A stretch of DNA of 42,639 nucleotides from Nocardiopsis coralli (GTDB taxonomy: Bacteria; Actinomycetota; Actinomycetes; Streptosporangiales; Streptosporangiaceae), in NCBI RefSeq assembly GCF_014892575.1, contig NZ_JADBGI010000020.1, forward strand, positions 1 through 42,639, in the 5' to 3' direction. A program made the translations under genes and the position numbers. The first letter of the stretch is position 1; each line of letters begins with the position of its first letter. Shown here piece after piece: positions 17,073 to 25,800 of the stretch. The notes beneath the pieces are model-generated. The model was not told where the DNA came from, did not search any database, and saw only the letters and a list, made by a program, of their open reading frames with translations.

Positions 17073-17432
17073 ATGACCATCGGATTCAAGAGCGTGGCGA
17101 CCAAGGCCGTGGCGGCCACGAGCGCGGCCCTGATCGCCTCGTCCCTCTTCTCGGCGCCGGCGTACGCCCTGGGCGAGGACGTCGTCGAGCGCGGCTGCGG
17201 GGAGAACCGCATCGTCAGCGAGAAGCGGGGCGACGGCGACTACTACGCCTCCACGCAGGCCATGCCGGGCTCGAACTGCAAGGGGCAGCTGGGCGTGCAG
17301 GTCATCTACACCGACGGGAGCCTGGGCACCACCAAGTGGGGCAACAGCAACGAGGTGGAGGTGACCAGCGAGCGGGCGATCAAGGGGGCCTACCACTACG
17401 GCTGCAAGGGCTGCGGGGGCTCGCAGACCTGA
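17073..17432 (+). CDS. Small secreted protein with four cysteines
   Basis: A 119-residue protein. It has a clear signal peptide with Lys near the N terminus, a hydrophobic core (AVAATSAALIASSLF) and an AYA-type cleavage site at about residue 33. The mature part of about 87 residues is polar and beta-like, with four Cys (GCGEN, NCKG, and the GCKGCGG tail), allowing two disulphides. ATG 17073 is chosen over upstream starts because of GGGAGG 6 nt before it and because the signal peptide starts there. It diverges from the secreted phosphodiesterase-fold enzyme, so the two may be co-regulated. I do not recognise a family; an inhibitor, bacteriocin-like or matrix role is possible but unproven. Confidence 0.75.
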   Translation: MTIGFKSVATKAVAATSAALIASSLFSAPAYALGEDVVERGCGENRIVSEKRGDGDYYASTQAMPGSNCKGQLGVQVIYTDGSLGTTKWGNSNEVEVTSERAIKGAYHYGCKGCGGSQT

Positions 17433-17457
17433 TCCCCACCGTGTGAGCCGGCGCGGA

Positions 17458-17486
17458 GGCCGCCGACGGTCGTTGCCGTCGCGGCC
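17458..17486. terminator. Terminator hairpin between convergent genes
   Basis: GGCCGCCGACGG (17458-17469) pairs with CCGTCGCGGCC (17476-17486) with one bulged base and a TCGTTG loop. It lies between the convergent secreted-protein and methyltransferase genes. Confidence 0.65.
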
Positions 17487-17572
17487 CCCGTGCCGGGTCC
17501 GGGCTCACATCCCGGTCCGGCGGCGCGGATCCCCGGTGTCCGCGGCCGTCGGACCGTGCCCGGAGAACGGGG

Positions 17573-18193
17573 TCACCGGACGCGCAGCACCACCTGGTTG
17601 CAGGTGATGACGTGGTACACGCTGCCGGGGGCGGTCTGCTCGATGGCCACGCGGCCGTCCTTCTCGAGGCCGGCGACGTGGTCGGCGAAGCCCTCCGACT
17701 CCCATACCGCGTCGGTGATGGTCAGGACGAGCGGGGCGCCGGGACGGGCCACGCGCACGAGCTCGTCGATCCCCTCGGGCCCTACGTGGCCCTCGGTGAA
17801 GGTGCCCACGCAGATCACCGCGTCGTAGCTGTCGTCGGCGATGGACAGGCGACGGGTCATGTCGGCCTTGTCGAGGTTGCGGTAGGCACCCTTGTCCCGC
17901 GCCCGGTCCAGCATGGCCGTGGACAGGTCGATGCCGTCGACGACCTCGAGACCGAGCCCGGAGAGCGACTGTCCGACCAGGCCCGTGCCGCAACCCGCGT
18001 CGAGCACCTCGGCCCGGGGGTTGTCGGGCAGCAGGTCGCGGAGGAGCTCGGCGGCGCGCTGGGGCGCCACGTAGCCCAGCCCTTCGGTGGTGTCGTGCTC
18101 GTAGGTCTCGGCCCACTCGTCGTAGGCGCCCTCGGCCTCGGCCGGGTTCTTCAGGGAGTAGATGCGGTCCAAAACGTGACGGGGTTCGCTCAC
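17573..18193 (-). CDS. Class I SAM-dependent methyltransferase
   Basis: A 206-residue Rossmann-type methyltransferase. The SAM-binding motif I is VLDAGCGTGLVG at about 59-70. An acidic residue in GIDLSTAMLDRARDKG (motif II region) and DSYDAVICVGTF (motif IV) follow. Williams-Beuren-syndrome-region-like proteins share the opening RIYSLKNPAEAEGAYDEWA, so it resembles the small WBSCR27-like group. The frame is open back to 18277, but GTG 18193 is preferred because GAGG and AAAGG lie upstream and the conserved sequence begins at once. The substrate is unknown, probably a small molecule. Confidence 0.85.
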   Translation of the reverse strand: MSEPRHVLDRIYSLKNPAEAEGAYDEWAETYEHDTTEGLGYVAPQRAAELLRDLLPDNPRAEVLDAGCGTGLVGQSLSGLGLEVVDGIDLSTAMLDRARDKGAYRNLDKADMTRRLSIADDSYDAVICVGTFTEGHVGPEGIDELVRVARPGAPLVLTITDAVWESEGFADHVAGLEKDGRVAIEQTAPGSVYHVITCNQVVLRVR

Positions 18194-18328
18194 CCTCGAC
18201 CTTTCTGCTCCGCGCCGGCGGGGTCGCCGCCGGCGTCCGGTTGTTGCCGGTCCTGTCCTAACCGACAAAGCGGACATAAAACACGGGATATGGCCGATCC
18301 CGACGCCCGGAGCACAGCCTCGAGAGCA

Positions 18329-19294
18329 TCAGCCCTGCGTCTGGCGTTGCGGATCGCCCTCGGATCCGTCCGGGGCCCGCCGCGACCAGAAGGTGGCCAG
18401 GAGAGCGCCCGAAACGTTGTGCCAGACCGAGAAGAGGGCACCGGGCAGCGCGGCCAGGGGCGAGAAGTAGGTGGTCGCCAGGGTCGCGGCCAGACCGGAG
18501 TTCTGCATCCCGACCTCCACGCTGATGGCGCGTCGGCCGGGTTCGGAGAGCCCGGTGATCCGTCCGACGAAATAACCCAGGGCCAGGCCGAAACCGTTGT
18601 GCAACACCACGGCGAGGGCGACGAGGGCACCGGTGGACACGATGTCGTCGGCGTTGGCCCCGACGACACCGACGACCACGAGCATGATGCCGACCACGGA
18701 CACCAGCGGCAGCACCGGGAGGATCGGGGTGATCCAGCGGTCGGCGAAGGTGCGCAGTGCGAGCCCGGCCAGGACCGGAACCAGGACCACGGCCAGGATG
18801 CTCCCGAACATCTCCCCCGCCGGCACCTCGAGGGTGCGCCCGGCGAGCGCGAGCACGAGCAGCGGGGTCATGATCGGGGCGAGCATCGTCGAGACGGAGG
18901 TCATGGCCACCGACAGGGCGACGTCACCGCGGGCCAGGTAGACCATGACGTTGGAGGCGGTCCCGCCCGGCGAGGCCCCGACGAGGATCATGCCGACCAC
19001 GAGCATGGGCGGCAGGTCGAGGGCGTGCGCGATGCCCCATCCCAGTAGCGGCATGATCGTGTACTGGCTCGCGATGCCGATGAGCGCGGCCTTGGGGTGG
19101 GTGACCACGACGGAGAAGTCGGCCGGGCGCAGGGTCAGGCCCATCCCGAACATGATGACGCCGAGGAACAGGGACGTGTGTTCGGCGAGGGGCGCGGTGT
19201 ACTCGGGCCGGACGAGGGCGGCCGCGGACGCGATCAGGACGAGGAGCGCGAACCACCGGCCGGCGAAGGCGGCGACGCGCGAGATGAGGGTCAT
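18329..19294 (-). CDS. Bile acid:sodium symporter (BASS/SBF) family transporter
   Basis: A 321-residue, very hydrophobic protein with nine or ten predicted helices. Family marks are an early GVIMFGMGLTL, the unwound-helix motif GASPGGTASNVM with conserved Gly/Asn, and VEVGMQNSGLA, the second substrate/sodium site. Bacterial members (PanS, YocS, ASBT-like) move organic anions such as ketopantoate, keto acids or sterol-like acids with sodium. The ATG 19294 has GGGAAG upstream. It is followed on the same strand by the methyltransferase gene across 135 bp. Substrate not predictable. Confidence 0.88.
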   Translation of the reverse strand: MTLISRVAAFAGRWFALLVLIASAAALVRPEYTAPLAEHTSLFLGVIMFGMGLTLRPADFSVVVTHPKAALIGIASQYTIMPLLGWGIAHALDLPPMLVVGMILVGASPGGTASNVMVYLARGDVALSVAMTSVSTMLAPIMTPLLVLALAGRTLEVPAGEMFGSILAVVLVPVLAGLALRTFADRWITPILPVLPLVSVVGIMLVVVGVVGANADDIVSTGALVALAVVLHNGFGLALGYFVGRITGLSEPGRRAISVEVGMQNSGLAATLATTYFSPLAALPGALFSVWHNVSGALLATFWSRRAPDGSEGDPQRQTQG

Positions 19295-19506
19295 CGGTGT
19301 GCTTCCCGTGGAGGTGCCCCGGGACCGGCGGGTTCCGTGTCCCGAACGGTCACCGCCCGCCCGGGTCGGCGCCGCCAGGTCATGCTAACGACCTGCCCCT
19401 ACGGCCCGCCCCCACGGGTCAGCCCCGCGCACACGAACCGGGCCGTTCGGGCCATGCGCGAGAGTGGGGCCTGCCCCCGCATCGCCACTCGCCCCCAGGG
19501 GTCTCG

Positions 19507-20118
19507 ATGACCGGTCATCTGTTCGTCGACGCCAAAACCACCGGCATCCGTTCCGACCTGCACGACGTGTGGGAGATCGCGATCATCGACGACCGGGGAC
19601 ACGAGTACGCGTGGCAGGTCGCGCCGGACCTGACGCACGCGGACCAGCGCACCCTGGAAGCCGGGCGCTTCCACAGCAGGCACTTCACGGCCACGGACGG
19701 CGATGCGCCCCCGGGTGGTGCTCTGGTAACGGCGCACAGGCTCGAGGCGCTGGTCGGCGGGTACGTCTTCGTCGAGACGGCCGCCCGGGAAGCCGCCGAC
19801 CTCCTGAACGGGGCGGAGGGTTCCTACTCCGACCTGACCAACCACGGCCGACCGGACCGGTTCCTGGCCCCCTGGCTGCGCAGGCACGGGCAGGAATGGC
19901 ACGGCCGGGGGCACAGCGACCTGCTCTCGCTCGGCTGGTCCCTGCTCATCCCCTCCTGTCCCGAGATGGCCCGGACTTCGCCGTGCAGCTACGGCCGTGG
20001 AATCTCACGGTCGTTCGGGGTCGAACCCGAGCACTACGCCCGGTACACGGCGCTGGGGACCTGCCGGTGGCTGAGGGCGCTCTGGGAAGCCATGTCGCCG
20101 TCGCTCCGGGAAGCGTGA
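19507..20118 (+). CDS. DEDD-fold 3'-5' exonuclease homologue lacking catalytic residues
   Basis: A 203-residue protein resembling the small actinobacterial DnaQ-like exonucleases. LFVDAKTTGIRSDLHDVWEI aligns with the usual FIDTETTG...HEIWEI start, but the catalytic DxE reads D8-A-K10. The second motif, usually an Asn...Phe-Asp, reads GGYVFVETAARE. The third, usually HTALGD, reads Y180-TALG-T185. Only the first Asp is kept. The rest of the fold (VWEIAIID, WQVAPDLTHAD, YTALGTCRWLRALWEAM) is preserved, so this looks like a maintained, catalytically inactive relative rather than a decaying gene. ATG 19507 follows AGGGGT. It diverges from the BASS carrier and precedes the nucleobase permease by 259 bp. 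Role unknown; binding of nucleic acid or nucleotide without cleavage is possible. Confidence 0.7.
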   Translation: MTGHLFVDAKTTGIRSDLHDVWEIAIIDDRGHEYAWQVAPDLTHADQRTLEAGRFHSRHFTATDGDAPPGGALVTAHRLEALVGGYVFVETAAREAADLLNGAEGSYSDLTNHGRPDRFLAPWLRRHGQEWHGRGHSDLLSLGWSLLIPSCPEMARTSPCSYGRGISRSFGVEPEHYARYTALGTCRWLRALWEAMSPSLREA

Positions 20119-20291
20119 ATCCGCTCACGGGGACGAGCGCAGCGGTGCAGTGCCGGGCGTGAGTCCGGGGTCACGCCGCGGGCGCGCGGGCGGGCGCGAA
20201 GCACTGCGGCACCGGCGTTGCCGAACGCAGCGTGCGGCCGGTGGAGATCACGTACAGCCAGGGTGCGTGCGAATTGCGTACATCGTGTTTT

Positions 20292-20341
20292 CATCCAACG
20301 GTTGATGCCGATTTGCGCATCTCAGTTGGGTCATCCGATGA
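20292..20341 (+). promoter_or_regulatory. Operator-like repeats upstream of the first nucleobase permease
   Basis: CATCCAACGGTTGATG (20292-20307) and the perfect palindrome TCATCCGATGA (20331-20341) share CATC...GATG half-sites. They lie 37-86 bp before the permease start in a stretch less GC-rich than its surroundings. A regulator such as a purine-responsive repressor could bind here; this is inference. Confidence 0.4.
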
Positions 20342-20377
20342 TTTGGTGTCCGCGCACCGTTCTGGAAGGTCCCGCAC

Positions 20378-21781
20378 ATGAAGCTCCTCCGGGGGGAGCG
20401 TGGCGCCGCATCCGCGCCGCGCGAGCACGAACCCGCCGAGCGTCCCGAGGACGAAAAACCCCCGGCCCGGTTGATGGCCCTGTACGGGTTCCAGCACGTG
20501 CTGGCGCTCTACGCCGGGGTCATCGCTCCCCCGCTGGTCATGGCCACCGCGGTGGGTCTGGACCCGTCCGAGACCGCGCTCATCATCAGCGCCGCTCTGC
20601 TGGTCAGCGGTCTGGCGACCCTGCTGCAGACCCTGGGCGTGTGGCGGTTCGGCGCGCGGGTGCCCATGGTCATCGGCGCCTCCTTCACCCCGGTGACGGC
20701 GATGACGGCGATCGCCGACCAGAGCGGCCTGCCGGCGGTCTTCGGCGCGTCGATGGTGGCGGGGCTGTTCGGCATCCTCGTGGCGCCGTTCGTCGCCAAC
20801 CTGCTGCGCTTCTTCCCGCCGGTGGTGACCGGCAGTGTCATCACCGTCATCGGCATCACCCTGATCCCGGTGGCGGTCGGGTGGATCGTCGACGAGAACC
20901 CCTCGGGCGCCCCCACCGGAACCGGGCTGGGCCTGGCCGCCGCCACGCTCGCCATCACGCTGGTGCTCACCAAGGTGCTGCCGGGCGTGTGGAACCGCGC
21001 CTCGATCCTGCTCGGCCTGGTGCTGGGCACCCTGCTGGCGATCCCGTTCGGCCAGGTGGACTTCTCCGCGGTCGACGACGGCCCCGCGGTCTCCTTCGCC
21101 GAACCGTTCCACTTCGGCGCGCCCGAGTTCCAGGTCGCCGCCATCGTGACCATGTGCATCGTGATGATCGCGATCATGGCCGAAGGCGTGGCCGATATCC
21201 TCGCGATGAGCAAGGTCGTGGGAACCGAGGTCGACAGCCGCCGGATGGCCGACGGGCTGCGCGCGGACGCCTCCACCGCGCTGGTGGGCCCGCTGCTCAA
21301 CTCCTTCCCCGGCAGCACGTTCAGCCAGAACATCGGCCTGATCGCGCTGAACAAGGTCAAGAGCCGCTACGTGGTGGCCACCAGCGGTGTGTTCCTGATC
21401 CTCATGAGCCTGTTCCCGGTGCTGGGCCAGGTCGTGGCGATGATCCCCTCGCCGGTGCTGGGCGGTGCGGGCCTGGTGCTGTTCGGATCGGTGGCGGCCG
21501 CCGGGGTGCAGACCCTGGGCCGTGTCGACTACGAGGGCAACCAGAACATGATCGTCGTGGCGGTCTCGCTGGGTCTGGGCATCATCTCGATCGCCTCGCC
21601 GGTCTTCTTCGACGCGCTCCCCGAGGCTGTGTCGATGCTGCTGCACTCGGGCATCGTGACCGCGACCGCGGCGGCGCTGCTGCTCAACGTGTTCTTCAAC
21701 GTCCTGGGCCCGAAACGGCCCGCCGAGCAGGGGGCCGGTCAGGAGAGCGGGCCGGCCCCCGAAGCGGTCGCCCGCGGCTGA
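20378..21781 (+). CDS. NCS2 family nucleobase (xanthine/urate-type) permease, copy 1
   Basis: A 467-residue carrier with a charged 30-residue N terminus and 14 predicted membrane helices. Family marks include YGFQHVLALYAG at the start of the first helix, the conserved Glu loop MAEGVADILAMSKVVGTEVD, and the signature SQNIGLIALNKVKSRYVV. The QN-x-G...K/R-S-R form of the last motif is closer to xanthine/urate carriers than to uracil carriers. It should import a purine base with protons or sodium. ATG 20378 has GGAAGG 7 nt upstream, and the same GGAAGGTCCC leader occurs before a second copy at 35711. No purine-degrading enzymes are next to it. Confidence 0.92.
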   Translation: MKLLRGERGAASAPREHEPAERPEDEKPPARLMALYGFQHVLALYAGVIAPPLVMATAVGLDPSETALIISAALLVSGLATLLQTLGVWRFGARVPMVIGASFTPVTAMTAIADQSGLPAVFGASMVAGLFGILVAPFVANLLRFFPPVVTGSVITVIGITLIPVAVGWIVDENPSGAPTGTGLGLAAATLAITLVLTKVLPGVWNRASILLGLVLGTLLAIPFGQVDFSAVDDGPAVSFAEPFHFGAPEFQVAAIVTMCIVMIAIMAEGVADILAMSKVVGTEVDSRRMADGLRADASTALVGPLLNSFPGSTFSQNIGLIALNKVKSRYVVATSGVFLILMSLFPVLGQVVAMIPSPVLGGAGLVLFGSVAAAGVQTLGRVDYEGNQNMIVVAVSLGLGIISIASPVFFDALPEAVSMLLHSGIVTATAAALLLNVFFNVLGPKRPAEQGAGQESGPAPEAVARG

Positions 21782-21803
21782 CCCCGGGTGCCCGCGCCGG
21801 TCT

Positions 21804-21830
21804 CCGGGGCCGCATCACCACCGGCCCCGG
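21804..21830. terminator. Terminator hairpin between convergent genes
   Basis: CCGGGGCC (21804-21811) and GGCCCCGG (21823-21830) form a perfect 8-bp stem with an 11-nt loop, 22 bp after the permease stop and before the convergent DoxX-like gene. Confidence 0.6.
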
Positions 21831-21844
21831 GGGCCCGGCCGTGC

Positions 21845-22267
21845 TCAGCGCTTGTTCTTCGGCACACCCGTCGACCACAGGGCCCACGCCACGAGCAGCG
21901 GCTGGAACAGCAGGCGTACGAACCTCTTGCCGTCGGTGTCGAGGCCGAACCCGTCCCGCCGGTGGACGTACTGGGAGATGTTGCCCGGGAACACCGCGAC
22001 GAAGAAGGCCGCCGCGAGACGGCCGATGCGCACGCGGTCGCGCGGCAGCACCGCGAGCCCGGCGCCGAGCATGATCTCCACCCCGCCGGAGGCCATGACG
22101 ACACCGTCCTCGTCCATGGGCACCGATCTGGGCACCTGGGCGCGGAAGGCCTTGCGCCCCCAGAAGAGGTGACTCGTTCCGGCGAAGACCAGCGCGCCGG
22201 ACAGGGCGAACCGGGCCGCTGTCCGCAGCGGGGTCGTGGGAGGCGTGGACGGAACGCTCGTTGCCAT
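21845..22267 (-). CDS. DoxX-like small membrane protein
   Basis: A 140-residue protein with four predicted helices: ARFALSGALVFAGTSHLFW, GVVMASGGVEIMLGAGLAVL, IGRLAAAFFVAVFPGNI and LLFQPLLVAWALWSTG. The AGTSHLFW, the ASGGVEIMLG helix and the FPGNI(S)QY-type loop match the DoxX/DUF417-like group. Such proteins are linked to quinone or thiol redox at the membrane, but most remain uncharacterised. ATG 22267 has AAAGG 9 nt upstream. It follows a truncated gene on the same strand. Confidence 0.75.
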   Translation of the reverse strand: MATSVPSTPPTTPLRTAARFALSGALVFAGTSHLFWGRKAFRAQVPRSVPMDEDGVVMASGGVEIMLGAGLAVLPRDRVRIGRLAAAFFVAVFPGNISQYVHRRDGFGLDTDGKRFVRLLFQPLLVAWALWSTGVPKNKR

Positions 22268-22365
22268 CTCGTGTGCCTTTCTCGCGGAGCGGCTCCCGGG
22301 ACGCACCGGGGTGCGCGGTGGGCCGTACCCCCGTATCTCCTCGGTGGGGAGCGTGCTCAAACACC

Positions 22366-22749
22366 TCACCCCTCCTGGGCCAGGAGCCCCTGCACCCGTC
22401 CGAGCACCCGCAGCTGGGCCGGGTTGTACAGGTGCACCACCGCCTCGGCCATGGCGCGTTCGGCGTGCGCGGAACCGTGCGGGGAGTCGGCTGCCGGGTC
22501 CTGCGACCACGGGTGTTCCCGGTGCGAGCGGCGCACGACCCGGACCACACGCTCGGCCGGACGGTCGGTGGTGGCCTCGTCGGCGTCGGCGGCCAGGGCC
22601 TCGAACCCCTCGGAGGTCTCGTCGGGTTCACCGAGCAGCGCACGGAACCCCTCCAGGGACCTCTCGCTGAACACGGTGGAGTACACCATGAGCAGGCACC
22701 GCTGCCGCTCGCTCAGACCGTGGAAGAACGCGGCGAACCCGGTCGGGAC
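22366..22749 (-). pseudogene. 5'-truncated gene of unknown function
   Basis: The minus-strand frame reads like a real protein from about 22749 down to the stop at 22366 (VPTGFAAFFHGLSERQR, then MVYSTVFSERSLEGF, ending LRVLGRVQGLLAQEG). Upstream of that point it turns into Arg/Pro-rich nonsense and has no start codon. The first in-frame ATG is at 22689, inside the protein-like part and without a ribosome binding site; a 107-residue product from there is possible. No family recognised. A break near 22750 coincides with the truncated end of a plus-strand gene, see the neighbouring entry. Confidence 0.5.
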
Positions 22750-22757
22750 GTGGGCCG

Positions 22758-22847
22758 GTGCTCCTGCCCGCGCTGGCGCTCTTCGTGGCGGGTGCGCTCT
22801 ACGAGGCCTTCTCCCTCGTCCACCTCGTGCCCCGGCTCGTACTCTGA
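22758..22847 (+). pseudogene. 3' remnant of a membrane-protein gene
   Basis: The plus frame from 22758 encodes a hydrophobic tail (begins VLLPALALFVAGAL, ends VHLVPRLVL) and stops at 22845-22847 within a terminator hairpin, just as a normal gene end convergent with jetC would. There is no ribosome binding site and the frame loses sense upstream of about 22757. It is read as the last helix of a deleted membrane protein. A genuine 29-residue membrane peptide is the less likely alternative. Confidence 0.4.
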
Positions 22848-22857
22848 GCCGGGGCAC
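22827..22857. terminator. Strong bidirectional terminator after jetC
   Basis: A perfect 12-bp inverted repeat GTGCCCCGGCTC (22827-22838) and GAGCCGGGGCAC (22846-22857) with a 7-nt loop. It lies 25 bp after the jetC stop, so the operon ends here and no further jet gene follows. Confidence 0.8.
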
Positions 22858-22881
22858 GCCGACCGGTTCTCCGCCGCCGGG

Positions 22882-25800
22882 TCAGGCCTGCCCGGCCTCG
22901 GCGAGCAGGGTGCCCTCGGTGGACTGGGGCACGAAGCGGCTCGGGGTCAGCCCCAGGAGTTCGGCGGCCAGCTCCTCGTTCCCGGCGAACCCGGCGTCGG
23001 CGTCGACGGTCTGGGTACCGTCCCAGAGCATGAGCATCGCCGAGACCGTGTGCGAACCCTTGTCGTGGTGCATGTCGTAGTGGGCGGCCATGGGCACGTT
23101 CTCGTAGTGCACCCACAGGTCGTGGCCGGTCATGAACATGTCCAGGTCGAAGGTGACCGTCAGGCCCATGAGTTCGGGCTTGTAGCGGTCGTCGATGCCG
23201 GCGAAGGCCTCGTCCAGGGCGACCACCCGCGGGCAGGTGGGGGCGGCCGAGGAGTACAGCGCGTTGGCGGCGGCGAACAGCGGCAGGTGGATCGCGGCGG
23301 ACTTCTCCCCGCCGGACATCTGCTCGTGTTTGTTCTTGGTGAGCTTGACCTCCTCCTGGCCGGGCACGGCCAGGCGCAGCTCGAAGCGGTACCAGCGCCG
23401 GTAGTCCAGCACCGCGCCGAGCACCTGCTTGTAGCTGGCGCGCGGGTGGGCGGCGTGGTGGTCGCGGATCATGTCCCGCAGCACGGCGCGCAGCTCGGCC
23501 AGCCCAGAGGCGCCCAGCCCGGCCCCGTCGCGCTTGACCAGCTGGGAGGCGAGGCGTTCGCGGTCGTTGAGCCCGTCCGAGCGCGCCCACCGGATACCGA
23601 TGCGGGTGCCCGAGGACATCGGACGGGCGCGGGTGTCACCGTCCATGGCGCGCACGAGGTCGCGGGCGGCGCGCACCCGTTCGTGGATCTGCTGGGCGAT
23701 ACCGCCGAGGAGCTCGTCCTCCAGGACGTGGTGTTCCTCCTCGCGCAGGAGCGCCCCCTGTTCCCCGACGCGGTCGGCGATGGTGCGGGCGAACGCGGAG
23801 ACGGGGTTGCGTCCGTTCTCGTCGTTGACGAAGACGGTGATCACACCGGTCGGGCCGACCTCGTGGTCGACGCGGTACCCCTCGGCGTCGCCGCCCAGGG
23901 TCTCCTGGAAGGTGCGCAGGGCGTTGGACATGCGTGTGGCGGTGGCGCGCTCGTCCTTGTCGCCGCCCCCGGTGAGCGGGGCGAGGGCCTCCTCGAAGGC
24001 GGTGACGTGCGCGGCGACGTTCTCGGGCAGGGCCTCCAGGACGGTGCCGACCTCGCCGTTGAGCACCCGCCGGGCGGCGTCCTCGGGTGAGGGCCAGGTG
24101 TGGCGGTCCGACCAGGCGGCCTCCGGTTCCACGCCCAGGACGGTGCGCACGGCGGGCTGGGTGAACTCGCCGAGCGACTCGACCTGTTCGTAGAGGCCCT
24201 CCAGGGCGTGGCTGAGGTACTTGTGGCCCTCCTCGCGCCGGGTGTCGGCCTGGATGACGCGGGTGTTCTCCTCCTCCGCGCGTGTGCGGGCGGCACGTGC
24301 GGCGGTGTCGGCCTCGCGGCGGTCGGCGCGCAGGCCTTCGAGGCGGGCGAGGATCTCCTTGACCGGGGCGTCGATGGCGGCCTCGAGGGCGGCGATCTCG
24401 GCGGTCTCCTCCTCGTGGGCGGCCTGCTGGGCGGCCAGGTCCTCGCGTTCGCCCTCGAGGGTCCCGGTGAGTCGGTCGACGGTCTCGCGCCGCTGGTCGA
24501 GGTCGCGTTCGTACTCGGCGGCGTCGGTGCGGGCCGTGTGCAGGGCCGTCGCCGTGCGTTCGAACTCGGCCACGGCCGCTGCCGCCGCCTCGACGCCGGG
24601 CCGGTCGGTGGGCAGGGCGCGTTCGGCGGCCACGGCACGCACGCGGGCGCGGTGGGCGTCGGCGTCGGCGACCGCGGCGTCGAGGGTGCGGGCGAGGCGG
24701 GCGGCGGTGGAGCGGGCCGAGGCCAGGAGGGTGGAGCGGTGCTCGACCCCGCGCACGGCCCGGGCCACGGGTGTGGTGTCGGGCAGGTCGGCGCGGGCGC
24801 GTTCGTGGTCCTTCTGGCGTTCCCTGGCCCGGTCGATGCTCTCGCGGAGCCGGTCGCGGTGGGCGGTGAGCTCGGCCAGGCGGGTGTCGCAGTCGGCGAG
24901 GCGTTCTCGGCGGCGATGGGCGCGGGCGGTCGCGCCGATGAACTCGGCGTCCGGTTTGGGGTGGGCGCCCACGAGCACGCCGAGGCCGAAGCGGGCGCGG
25001 ATGTCCACTCCCCCGGCGTCGGCGGCGTCCCCTTCCTCGTGCAGGGGCACGGAGGCGAGCAGGGCGTTGATGGCCGCGGCGGGCACGTGGTCCTGGTCCT
25101 CGGGCACCAGGACGTCGGCGAGGGTGGGGCCCTCGTGCGGTGCGGCGGCGGGCAGGAGGTAGGCGTCGCTGCCGCCGTCGGCCAGGGCGGTGCGGGTCTG
25201 TACCGGGTCCGGGTGCACCCAGGCGGTGAGGAGCCCTGCGGCGTGCAGGGCGCCCTCGAGTGCGGCCGCGCGGTCCTCCCCGACACCGTCGGCGAAGCGC
25301 ACGAGCTGCCACAGAGGTGCGCCGGGGCGGTCCTCGCGGTGGGCGGTGCGCAGCTGGTCGGCCGGGGGTGCGTCGTCGCGTTCGGCGGCGATGTCGGCGC
25401 GCTCGGCGGTCAGGCGGTCGAGGCCTGCGGTGGCCTCGTCCTCCTCCGTCTCCAGTCCGTGCAGGCGGGCGGCGGTCTGGAGCTGGGCGGTGCGGGTGTG
25501 CTCGCCCAGGACCTCGGCGAGGGTGGGGGCACCGGGATCACCGCAGCGGTCGAGGGCCGCCAGGAGGGCGTCGCGCCCGGTGTCCTCGACCAGGTCCCAG
25601 CGCTCGGCCCAGGCCTGCACTGCCTCGGCGGCGGAGGACCGGAGCCCGGTGAGCTCCTCCTCCGCGGCGCTCCCGGCGCTCTCGTGCTCCTCCAGGTCGG
25701 CGCGGGCGCGGGCGGCGTCGGAGTCGGCGCGGGACCGGACCGCCTCGGCCGTGTCGAGGGCGTCGAGCTGTTCGAGGACGGCGTCGACGTCGCCCCGGCG

